Positions 1 to 12,300 of a stretch of DNA of 64,000 nt are shown piece by piece; the first letter of the stretch is position 1, and every line of letters begins with the position of its first letter. This DNA comes from Bactericera cockerelli. Taxonomy: Eukaryota > Arthropoda > Insecta > Hemiptera > Triozidae. Below the pieces are notes generated by a model. The model worked only from the letters and a program-made list of their open reading frames with translations. It did not search any database and was not told the DNA's origin. The position numbers and the translations under genes are program-made. The stretch covers positions 19,876,810-19,940,809 of the forward strand of contig CM044967.1 in assembly GCA_024516035.1 (NCBI GenBank). The letters are read 5' to 3'.

Positions 1-210
1 ATTTTTTTAGCAACTGTCTACACTTCCATCAGAATGAAGTTTTTCTGAAGAAAGCAATAATACTTTACCGGATATTTGCGGTATTATTGAATGAAAGACT
101 AAGAGATATCAGGTTTCTCGTTCATATTGTTGTATGTGTGCATGGCATTTATTAAAATGCGGACTTTAACCAAGTAGCAACCTCGAGGAAAGGATAGTAA
201 CTATTTTTAC

Positions 211-337
211 CTGGAATGGTACGGAACATGGCAATGTCTTCTAGAGCCATTTGACTTGGTCCATCTTCACCGATACTGACTCCACAATGAGAGCCCACGA
301 AGTTAACGTTAGTTTGAGAAATTGCTCCCATACGGAT
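211..337 (-). CDS. Tkt: Transketolase exon 8; the rest lies off the left edge
   Basis: Encodes [20 protein letters not shown] and [20 protein letters not shown], ending one base into the next codon with donor GTAAAAAT. About 180 further residues, including the C-terminal domain and stop codon, should lie before base 1. Confidence 0.92.
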
Positions 338-3271
338 CTGAAAGACAAAATCAATACAATGAAGCTCTATTTGAAAACAAAACCTGTGGTATTGCATCAA
401 GAAAAACTTACTGCTGAAGGCTATCCTAAATTTTTCATTTTTTTTTTTTTTTTTTTGAGAATATTATTCATCTGAACACTTCTAAATGCCCCAACATAAT
501 TATGTTGAGTCCTCTGTTGTTGCTGTAACCAGATTGTCTAAAGTTGGCTCGTTCTGAAGCACATATTTTTATGTGTGATCAATCATAGTGAGAACTTTAG
601 CTATTTCTTACTATTAAACCCTTGGAAAACTGCAAGCTAGCCTGGCTTATTAGGGTTGGCTAGTCCGTTCTCTGTTTATAGTCCTCTATCGAAAGTTTTG
701 TTTATAGTTCTCTGGGTATTCTAAAAGAAACTTGCCTTTCTCATGACTAATGTTTGCAATTTTTTCTCTTATGTGTTGACCTGTTTGACTGCTGGAGTAA
801 AGGGACATTTCAGTCTTACCTCGGCAGTAAAAAAAGGTATATTCTATAGTGTGTCACTCACCTGGTCAAAGGTTCTCGTAAAGAAAGCAGCGAAGGTTGA
901 CACAAATGGAACGGTTCGGTTTCTGCAGGCTGCTCCAATGGCAACTCCTACCAAGTTTTGTTCAGCAATGAAACACTCAATATAACGTTCAGGATATGCC
1001 TGGATATAGAAAATTAATCGAATTATAATAATTTGAGGAAACAAGTTTAAAAAAAAAAACGAATTGGGTTTTATTAAAAACGAATATTGACATTGATATA
1101 AAGTAACATTCAAGTATATAATTGGGCAAAAATAGCCTAATATTAATAAACAAGAAGACCTCATATATTACATGTAAAATTAAATGAATGAACAAAGTAC
1201 AAGGAATCATGAATACGCAGTGTATGTCTTCTCTCATTTAATAATAGACTTTGAGAAAGGTACTACTTTAATTATATTTTTTCGAAAAAATTCCAATGTT
1301 CTTTTTTGTACATACCTTCTTTAATTTATCTGAGAAAGTGGAGTTTTTGGTGTCTCCGTCAAGTGCGATAACACGGCTGTTAGATGCAGCAAGCTTGGCA
1401 AGTCCAATACCATAGGCTAATCTAGTGGCTACTAGTTCTCCTTTCTTGTAGGCAGGGGGGGCTGACAGTTTGATGTTGGAAATGTCAACTTTGGGTGCAT
1501 CACTGACCAAATTTTTGTCTGGTTGAATGGTGACAACACTTTTGTTTTTGATCAGTCCTTCAAGGTGCTGTGAAATAGTAAAGAAATATTATAGGCAAAA
1601 TACCAAAGAAAATTTACTTTTTTTAAAAGCGAGATAAAATGCCGTTTACAAGATAATTGTTGACTTTTTGAACGACCCAGCCAATTGGAATAAAATTTTC
1701 GCTACTGTAACTTTTTTTCTTTTTAGAATACAAATGTCTTTAATGTATTGAACCGGATTTATCAGAAAAATATTATAGCTTTCTCATGACCAGTTGTACA
1801 AAATCTGTACTCGAAACGCATAAATCTCTTGAACAATGACAGCTAAAATGATGCAACTACCGTCAATCTTCATTACTACGTATCTTCCAAGACTGATGAG
1901 TGAGAAAAGCTCATATACAGGGTGAACTAGAAGATTTCTTCGGCTTACTTTCAACACTTCGGCGGAAGCAGCACCCAAAGCTTTTCCGTGCCATTCTTCC
2001 TTGTCTTCAATGTTAGGGAAGTCCTTGCCTTTGAATGTTTTGGCAATGAGAGCTGTGGGCTTGCCTTTCACTTGAGTTGCTTCATGGAATGCCTGGAAAT
2101 ATGTTAAAGTCATACATAATTTTTGGTAATAAATTTTAATTGTATATGAGGGGAACGCTAGTTAAATTTAAGTTTATTGTATTTCAATTTTTCAAATCGT
2201 TAATACATATTAGGACAAGTACGGAATACAAATAAATACAAAATAATCAGTTATTTTACAATAAACTTGAACAAAAAAAAAAGAAGGAAAAGGTAAAATT
2301 AAAAATTAAGGAAAACTATTATTTGTACAAGGGTCAGAATAATAAGTACAAAAATGTCAACGGTGAATATATAAGTATAGAAAAATCGTAGCGAGCAGTT
2401 CAAAAGATAAATCGGGTTTTTCAGATTCTAGTACAAATCGTTTAAGTAAATAATTGTATCAGAATGTGTGGATTCTTACCTTAATAAATGTTCAACATCA
2501 TGACCGTCCACAACGATCGCGTTGAAACCAAATGCATCTAAACGTTTTCTGTATACTTCTGTTGATGTTGAAGAGAAGTTGGTTCGGATTGACCCAGACG
2601 GTTCACATCGAAGATAACACACAAATTGTCCAGCTTGTAGTAGAAGCAAAGTGGAGAGCTTCCAGATGGAACCTCGGCAGATTCTCCATCTCCGACAAGG
2701 GAGTACGTTCTGAAATGATAAAGAGACAATATTTAAATATTGAAGAACTTCCTGATACAAAAAATTCTCTCGCCATACAGAGAGGAAATAGTGCGTGTAT
2801 CTTGGGTACCATTCCAAGTGGTGCGAAGTTAGAGGAAATAATTTTATTTGTAAAAGAAATAAAAAATATATAAATATTTAAATTATTTTCGTTTCACGAG
2901 ATGGATACATAGGGATCTATCCCTCTCACAGATTGGTGGACGGATTGCAGCCATTGTAGCTCAGTGGGTATCACACTACGCTTGTACACATAAATCCTGG
3001 GTTCGAACTCCGCTGGTAGGAAAAATTGTTTGAATGATAGTTGCCTGAATCCACACATACCTCGTGAAGATAATCAAGTAGTTATTTAATTTGCATACCC
3101 TGCCTTTTGAAAGTCCTTGGTGGAGATAAGATGCTAATTGTTTTAACCATTGATTCAAATCACTATATACCTATAATATCAATTTAATTAGGTTCTAACA
3201 TGATGGTAGAGATTGCCTTAGGCAATAATCCCGACCTTTGTGATCTATGTAAAAAATTTCAATAAAGAGTT

Positions 3272-3303
<32 letters not shown>

Positions 3304-6300
3304 AACACAATGCAGTTTACCTGTAGGAGGCTTTGTCGAAGTATTTGCCGACGTAAGCCATTCCTGCGGCGACGGACAGACCCTGACCAAGGGAGCGGTT
3401 CCGACATCGATGAAGTTGAGACGAGGAGTTGGGTGACCTTCTAGATCGCTGTCGATCTTCCTCAGGTTCTTCAGTTCAGAGACTGGGAACAGACCCGCTT
3501 CGGCCCAAGCTGGAAAATTGAAAGAAAACCTCGTTTACTCAAATAATAAGACAATTTGTTTTTTAACATTCTCAAATATATATTTAGTTTTAAATTAGTT
3601 TTAGTACCTAAAAAAATGTTATTGAATTATGAGTCCATTTCTTCAATTTTTATAAATTAAATTAAAGTTAAATGAAATGCTTCTCACAATATTAAAAACA
3701 ATACATTTAAACGCACTACTATTCCAAAAGAGGGGCACAGCATCTTAATTACTAATATTTATTTATATAAGTTTTTTCCTTTCTTTTTTCGTTCTTTGAC
3801 TGTATACAATATCCTTTTGTTTTTATTAATATCCTAGGGCTCCTCGTTACTATACCTGCATACAGGATGGGGGCGGCATGTCCCTTGGAGAGAATGAACC
3901 TATCACTGGACGGGTCCCTGGGTTCCGCCAGACTGTACTTCATCTGGTGGAAGAATAGGACAGACATGATCTCCGCCATGGAAGCACATGATGTCGGGTG
4001 TCTGAAAAAATACAAAGGAAACATATAATTTAATTTATTTATTGATTTTAATACATATTTACCAACATATTAAAATTAACGAACCAATAACAGAAACAAG
4101 TAAGAGTTTTAAAAAAAAGTTCTATCAAAATTTATTTAAAGAAAGGTACATTAAATAATATAGGTATTAATATAGATTAATTAAAAAAGAACATAAGTCC
4201 TAGCAATAACTTTACACAAGAAATCCTAACAGGAGAAGTAGAAGGCAGAAGACTCCCCGGCAGACCTAGGATGAGATGGTTAGACAACATCAAAGATGAC
4301 ATAGAAATTATGGGATTACAAGAAGGAGAATGGCAGGACAGAAATATTTGGAGGCAGAAAATCGACGAGGCAATGGACCGGTACCGATCTGAAATGCCAC
4401 TGCAGTAAGTAAGTAAGTAAGACCTATTATATACAAGGAAAAAGGCGACTTTATCACCAACAAACGTCAAAATACAAGATCAAACAAAAACACTGACGAA
4501 AGTAATAAAACATTATTTTTTACAGCTAATTAACGGCATTGAGAATAATTTGATTTAGAAAATCAAAGTTGACCTTGAAATAACCTTGACACATATTTTA
4601 GAAAACCGTACACGTCATCGTGGACCTACCCAAATATCGTGGAGATTTACCCATAACATTAAATTAAAACCATTTTTTTTTTTTTTAAACATTTTAATTG
4701 TTTGTAATACAAATGTATGTATGTATGTATGTATGTATGATTTTCTTTGTGGTGAAGCACAAGGCCTCTTCACAATTTTTGTGGGTAGCGCAGCATTACT
4801 AAGAGCCTCCTTTACATTTCGAATTATTCTATTACATTAATTTCTTTTTACTCTGGTAATGCCGCCACTGGTCGTTACTCATACAAGTAACTACTCACTT
4901 TTCCTCACGAGGTATGAGTGGACCCAGAACATCCAAGTACAGAGCAGAAAAATTCCTGCCCCGCTGGGGATCGAACCCAGGTCACCGTGCGTGCAATGCC
5001 TAGCGCGCTAACTCACTCTGCCACGGTGACTACTTGTAATACAAATGTATGGTTTATCTAATACAAATGTATGGTTCATTTAATACAGACTCGTACAATT
5101 TTGGGGCATTTTTGTGGCTGTGAAACCTGCCATACAGCAATAGTAATCTTTATAAATCCAATATCTAAATCTAGTAATATAATCTTTGAAAATACATCAG
5201 TCACCGTTGTTATAATAAGACTATACAGTATGTTTCAGAAAAGGTGGCCACCCCCTCGTAACTTTTGAACGCGACGGAATTTTTCAATTCTGTAAAGTCC
5301 TAAGTATAGGAAGTGCCCTATGGCCCATCCTGTGGTCATATTTATTTTTGGCCCCCGTCGGCCCTTCCAGCTTTTAGGCCATATTTTTTCATTTTTCTCG
5401 CGAATTTTAAATAGAATGCTATATTTTTTATTCCTGTTAATTAAAGTCCAAGTTAGGCTGAGTATAATGAGCCTTTCAATTTTTCAAAAACCTCATCAGG
5501 GGCGGAGCTAGTAGTGTGCAAGGTTCAAAACTGTTACACGCTGTATTTCAGCGTTAGTTGGATTTTTTAGTACTTTTTTTATTTTCATAGGTTCAAAATA
5601 TTGTTTTACACCATATGAAATCAAAAAACTATTATTGTTTACATCTAATCAGGGTCATAGTAAGGTTTTTGTAAAAGTACTTTTTTTCTCACGTCAATTT
5701 TTCCGTAAATTAATGGTGTTCTCGAAATTGGCATTTTCAGAGGTGAAAGTCTGCAGTGACATATGTTTTTTATGCTTGAAATCGAAAGAAAACTTAACGG
5801 AGAAGCGATTAAGATGATAAAAAAAGCCATTCAACCTGCTCGTTTTTTCACGACAGTGTCCGGTAAAGTGGGTGAATTTCGTACTGGATTTTTTTTTTTT
5901 GAGGAAACACAATTGGCATAGAAAATAAATAATAGGTACCTAATAAGGGAATAATACTTTAATAAACATAACTAAATGCGAAATTAAATGAAGATTATTT
6001 CTTCTAAATCAGTGCCGGATGTATTTTTTTTATTTTTTTTTTTTTTCTCTCTTTCTTTTTTTCACTTTTCAAAGTTCAAGTTGTATCAAAAATAACTATC
6101 GGATAATGCTGCTTCTAAAGTCGGCCCAGGGGTCCCCTCTTGAGACAATTTTAGTTGGTAAAATCTGTAGAAAACATATTGTCAATCATTCTGGAGTCAG
6201 TCCGATGGCGCTTTGAATGCAACGATTCCTGTAGGATCACCAAAGTTAAGCAACGTCCAGCGAGGTGAAGACTTCGTGATGCTGGCATTCCGGCCTAACC

Positions 6301-9300
6301 CAGGCTGGGTGAGATAAATGTGTTTAGCAGGTTGGTGAGTTTCCTGCGAATGGAGGGTAACACCCCCGTTATGATATGACCATTCAGTTGAAACGCGATA
6401 TCAAACCCAAGTTAAAAAAATAATCATACTGGTGTTGCTACTAATGAATACCAGGTCTCTAAATAAAGTGCCATTTTTCCAGGTTGATTACCAAACTCTT
6501 TTTTTTAAGAAAGATTTTTTTCATTTAATTTCGTTTGTATTTATGTTTAGTGAAGATTACTTCTCTTATAAGGTACCTATTATTTATTTTGTATACCCAT
6601 GGTGTTTCCCAAAAAAACCCAGTAATTTCGTAATATACACATTTCACCGGACTCAGTATGGAAAAACTAGTTTTCTTTTGTTTAAAAAAAAAATATGTTT
6701 TCTCAACAACAACAAAAATCTAATTATCTTGAAATTTAAGAAGAAAAAATACCAGGTCAAGTAGCAAACTCTTGAGGGTGAAAATTAAACTAATTCAATT
6801 ATTTTAAAGAGGAGAAGAGACAAAGAGAGAGAGAGAGAGAGAAAAAAAAAAAATACATCCGGCACTGATTTAGAAGAAATAATCTTCATTTAGTTTCGCA
6901 TTTAGTTATGTTTATTAAAGTATTATTCCCTTATTAGGTACCTATTATTTATTTTCTATGCCAATTGTGTTTCCTCAACAAAAAAAATCCAGTACGAAAT
7001 TCACCCACTTTACCGGACACTGTCGTGAAAAAACTAGCAGGTTGAATGGCTTTTTTTATCATCTTAATCGCTTCTCCGTTAAGTTTTCTTTCGATTTCAA
7101 GCATAAAAAACATATGTCACTGCAGACTTTCACCTCTGAAAATGCCAATTTCGAGAACACCATTAATTTACGGAAAAATTGACGTGAGAAAAAAAGTACT
7201 TTTACAAAAACCTTACTATGACCCTGATTAGATGTAAACAAGAATATTTTTTTTATTTTATATGGTGTAAAACAATATTTTGAACCTATGCAAATAAAAA
7301 AAGTACTTAAAAATCCAACTAACGCTGAAATACAGCGTGTCACAGTTTTGAACCTTGCACACTACTAGCTCCGCCCCTGATTAGTTTTTTTGAAAATTTT
7401 AAAAGCTCATTATACTCAGCCTAACTTGGACTTTAATTAACAGGAATAAAAAATATAGCATTCCATTTAAAATTCGCGAGAAAAATGAAAAAATATGGCC
7501 TAAAAGCCGGAAGGGCCGACCGGGGCCAAAAATAAATACGACCACAAGATGGGCCATAGGGCACTTCCTATACTTAGGACTTTACAGAATTGAAAAATTC
7601 CGTTGCGTTCAAAAGTTACGAGGGGGTGGCCACCTTTTCTGAAACATACTGTATAGAGGTCGTACGTTTCATGATGAAATAGATCAGATATTCAGATCAC
7701 AAGACAAAACAGCTTGTTTTTCCAAGAGTAATAATTAATACAATGTTTTACCCATGATTCGCAAAATATAAAAACAAAATTACATTCGGGGCAAGGACTC
7801 TGAATGTTACAGACCCCTCTTTAAATAAATATTCATTAAAAAAAAAAATACATCTGTGACCCCGTGCGCCGAATCAGTTGTTCTTAAGTACAACTTCTCA
7901 CTTTTCTGTTTATCCTTTAGAGTTTGGAGGCTGATTGCACCCCATCGATGATCTATCGCGTTAGGTGCTGATGTGATAGTGAGATTGAATCACACAACCA
8001 AGGATTTTTTTTTTTCGTCTACAGCTATTCTTTGCTGGATGTATGGTGTGGCAAGGTTAGATATTAGATAGATTAAGAAGTGAGTTCATCAGCGGTAAAG
8101 TAAAAGTTGTCTTCTCGTTTCAAAGAAATTTCAAGAAGAATGACTAATACTGTCGACCCTGCTCAAGGAGAAAATCAGCAAAAACAGGAAAGTGAGAAGT
8201 TCTATTAGATACTGAGGGCGAATTATCAAATAGGATTATAACAAAGATAAGACAGCCAATCACAGGTCCCTGTAGTCCGACTTGAAGGATGGTCTTTTTT
8301 TTGTTGTAATCATATTTAATGATTTGGTCTTTAATAGAAGTTTTGTATTTAGTCAAACTTGAGTTTTGTCTATTGTTTTAAATGGGGAAATTAAAAGTGG
8401 CACGAAATCGAAAATCCGATTTTTCTTCTTTTAATTTTGTCCTCAGTAAAAGAATTAAATGCGATTTCGTCTCTTAAACTTGACATGAGAAAAATATTGA
8501 ATTACATTTTGTCCAAATTTTCCCTCTAAGAATAAAAAAAGTAGGATTTTCTAGCCCTTAGTCGACAGTATTATACAGGGTGCGCCAGAATAACCTGACG
8601 AGTTTAAAATGTTAACTATCAAGTCAGAACCTGTCGTAGATGGTTGTTGTTAGTGTCATTTTGTTTCCAATAAAAGCGGATTCAGTTACAATGGAGTCGT
8701 GGACACATGCGCATCGTGCTTTTGTTGTAGAGACATTTTTTAAAAGTGGTGATTCTGTGGCAATTACTCAGAGAAAGTTCGGCGATCTGGACTGGGCTGC
8801 CAACTCACCAGACCTCTCTGCTTGTGACTATTTTCTTTGGGGTTACCTCAAAAGTAAAGTCTATATGCATAAGCCAAGGACTGTAGATGACTTAAAAGAG
8901 ACTAATTGTTCAAGAAATTCGTGCAATACAACTGAATATGCTTGAGAAAGTCATGGACAATTTTTCGACCAGAATTGACGAGTGTATCAGAAATGGAGGT
9001 AAACATTTGACCAACATTATCTTTCACAAATAATTCAAATATTCAAAAAATCATGTATTAAAATAAAGCCTCATGTCTTCTCTTTCAAATAACACAAAAA
9101 TTATTGTTCTATCTTAAAAATTGCTTGTTTAGTATCATTTTTAAACTCGTCAGGTTATTCTGGCGCACCCTGTATAAGGCAAAAAAATATCATATTTATG
9201 TTCATCACTTTCGTGATATCAACAACTTAAACTCGTTTTACAAAATCTACGCTGAATTCGGGACTTGAACCACCGACCTCCAGGTTACAAGTCCGCCACC

Positions 9301-12300
9301 TTATCGATCAAGCTACTGAGGTTGATACATATAAGGCAAAAATAATAATCCTACGAAGAAAATTTCTTGTAAATTTGCAAGGACAAGAAAATAGTTCAAA
9401 AATTGACCTAGAATCTGACTAAAGGCGTATGGGTGAACTAGACGACTCATGTTGATTTCGCGATAGTAGATTCCTTCAAGGAGACCAAGATTTGTGAAAA
9501 TTTGAAGGTCTATCCGCCATACCCTCTCAGTAGATAAAATAATAGTTTTAATACATCAGCTTGCTAGCGGAGATAGGAAGTTTAGTTTGTGGAAATTTGA
9601 AGGTTAATCCTCCATAACCTCTTAGTACTCATTGAACGAAAATGAGATTTTCAATACCTACTATTGTTCTGTACTGTTTGTTAGAAAATAATAAATTGTA
9701 TTGCGCCGAGTACCTCAACTTGTTAAATGACATACATAATTATGTAGTTGGCAAGTTTAATACAATAATTCCCGATAGATCTCTAAAGTTAAATAACGTC
9801 TAGCATGGAACCAACGTGGATTGACGCGCGCGGTTAAGGTTTTCACTGATAACTAATTTTTACTTCATCCAGCATAGATCCTGTATATGAAGTTTTTGAT
9901 TAGGACTGGTCTTGAGTGACCTTAAATGATTGAACATGTTATATCGGGTTTATAATGTTGCCATGTGACCTTAGGTGACCCCGGCGCGATAATTCGTCAA
10001 TTTAGAAAACAAAAAATAGCGATAATAATAGACCCTATTAGTGGAAGGACTGACCTCAGCCGCTAGGTCAATAGGGCGGGGGACTCGTAACCGGCATGTC
10101 GGTGGTTCGAGTCCCAAGCAAGGGTAATAAGTTCGGGTAATTGTGACACCAAACTTGTGATCGACACAAATACAATGACTTTTCATTAAAAGACAACCAT
10201 TACGAGGAAATGCATTCATTTTATTCAAGCATTAACTCCGAGGTTAATGCTTTTCTTCAAGCATTTACTACGAGGTTAAGGCTTTTCTTCAAGTATTAAC
10301 TACGAGGTTAAGGCTTGAAGAATGATCTACTACCTGTTTATCCTGGAAGAGTGAGACTCAGGGCCACATTATGAAACAGGATTAAATTTTAGACCTGTCA
10401 GAACCTCCCTCAAGTCGGAGTTTCAACCAATCACAGCACACTATAGTCTGACTTGAAGGACAATCTGACTTATCTTAACTTACATCCTGCTTTATAATCC
10501 AGCCCTAAAGAGTCCCTTTACTCTCACAGCTTATCATGTGGATCACATGCTAAAATGAGGAAAAATTCATGTACTGGTTTTAGGTGCATGAATTTTACAC
10601 TGCTCTCAACACTAGATTCGACATAGAGCTAAAGGTGTAAGACTCATTTTATCGAGATCTATGAGCAATACAGCATAATGAAAGGTGTCTCATTTGACCT
10701 TAGCATGACGACCTTGGGCAACCTCGAAAAGTGGATCAACTTTAATAATTTTAATCGAACTAACCGAACGAAAAAATCAAAGAAAATAAATTAAATGTGA
10801 TTCAATGCAAAACTTCTCTCTACCTTTGCTAGACTCGAAAGCAAAAGAAATTCAAAATAAAAACGGTAGGAACATCACGCGATTTTGTATTACAACAGGT
10901 ATTGTAATTACAATTAATAATGATTCTTAGGTTTAAAATAATAGTTTCAAATGGCTTAAAAGGCAGTTTTGTGCCTGTTAGATAGGACATAAAATACTAA
11001 AACTATAAATCAAATAATATTAATCGCTTATTAACTCAACACATAAAAAAGACCGCTCAAACACCGATAAAAAAGCAGACGAAAAGACTTACCCGGACTT
11101 TGAGGCTTCTGTTGCATAAATGCTGTCGATTCTCAACTTGTGGGCAATATCTCTGAGCAGAGACAGAGTGGAATCGTCAACTTTCATGATTGAAAAAGTT
11201 TTTTTTTATATAAATTTATTAACAATTGAACACGATTTGTTAATTAAAAGAATCGAGCTACGGTACGATCGATGGCTTCTCAGTAAAACCGACGAAATCA
11301 GAAAGAACCTAAGGTTGCAAGTTATGAGCTCGCTTGATAAAGAATTTCACAAAGTGAACTTGAATCAGACCTCAGTTTACGCATGCGTAAATGGGAGACT
11401 GCAACCTCGATTTGATTGCCTCTAAATCGAATCGACCGAGAAAAACATTAATGCAAAGCAAAGCCAAGTTCCGGAATAAAGATTGCGATAAAAAGATATC
11501 ATTTTTTGTCACAAACGAATTATTGTATACTAGACAGAACAGCATAGAGGCAGATAGTGAAGGAGGCCAAAGCCCACAGAGGGCTGTAGCGCCACATAGT
11601 GTGTGTGTAAGGCCGAAATTAATAGACAAATTCTATATCAAAAGTCATTGCTAAGCGTCGGTTTTCCCTATCGTACACAGTACGCAATCCGCGACGTAGC
11701 GCCACAGAGGTATTACAAAAACGTCTATTAATTCCGCCCTAAAACTTTCATCCTCAGAGTTCCAGACATACCAAGACAGCTGACAGCAGGCAACGTTAAC
11801 CCCCGTTGAACCCGCCTCCCCTGTGATGGGCGAAAAATTACACAATATTTCCTGTTTAGGTGCTGGGCCAACACGAGCGCATCGCAACGTGTATAAACAT
11901 AATGTATGAAATCAATTTTTGAATATTTTTAATGTCGGCTCTGAGGTTCGAACCTGGGACTTTTTGAATGGAAATGGACTGTCATACCACTGATCTACTC
12001 GTACCCACCTATCCCACTGTTACATGGGAAGTTAAACCGAGCGTCTACTGTAATGCTCATCAACTTGTTTATAGTCAATACAGAAAAGTGAGAATAGATT
12101 TACAAATTGTACGAACCCGTGTGTATAATATTGAACAAAAATATTGTGATGCGCTGATAAATTAGCATATCAAAATGTTTTTCTTTTTTGGCAGTTGGCA
12201 AAAACATCCCATAGAGCCTAATTTCTCGAATTAATTAAAATCTTTTCTAGATTGGAATACAAGATTTTCCGCGTGGCGAGCAAGCGCTATACCACTTTCC

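Noticed and set aside
2480..3509. Transketolase as a pseudogene
   Set aside because: All faults are missing single bases, splice sites and all other exons are intact, and catalytic motifs are conserved; sequence error is simpler.
6432..6764. 110-residue frame in the foldback loop
   Set aside because: Low-complexity, Phe/Lys-rich AT-rich translation with no family resemblance.
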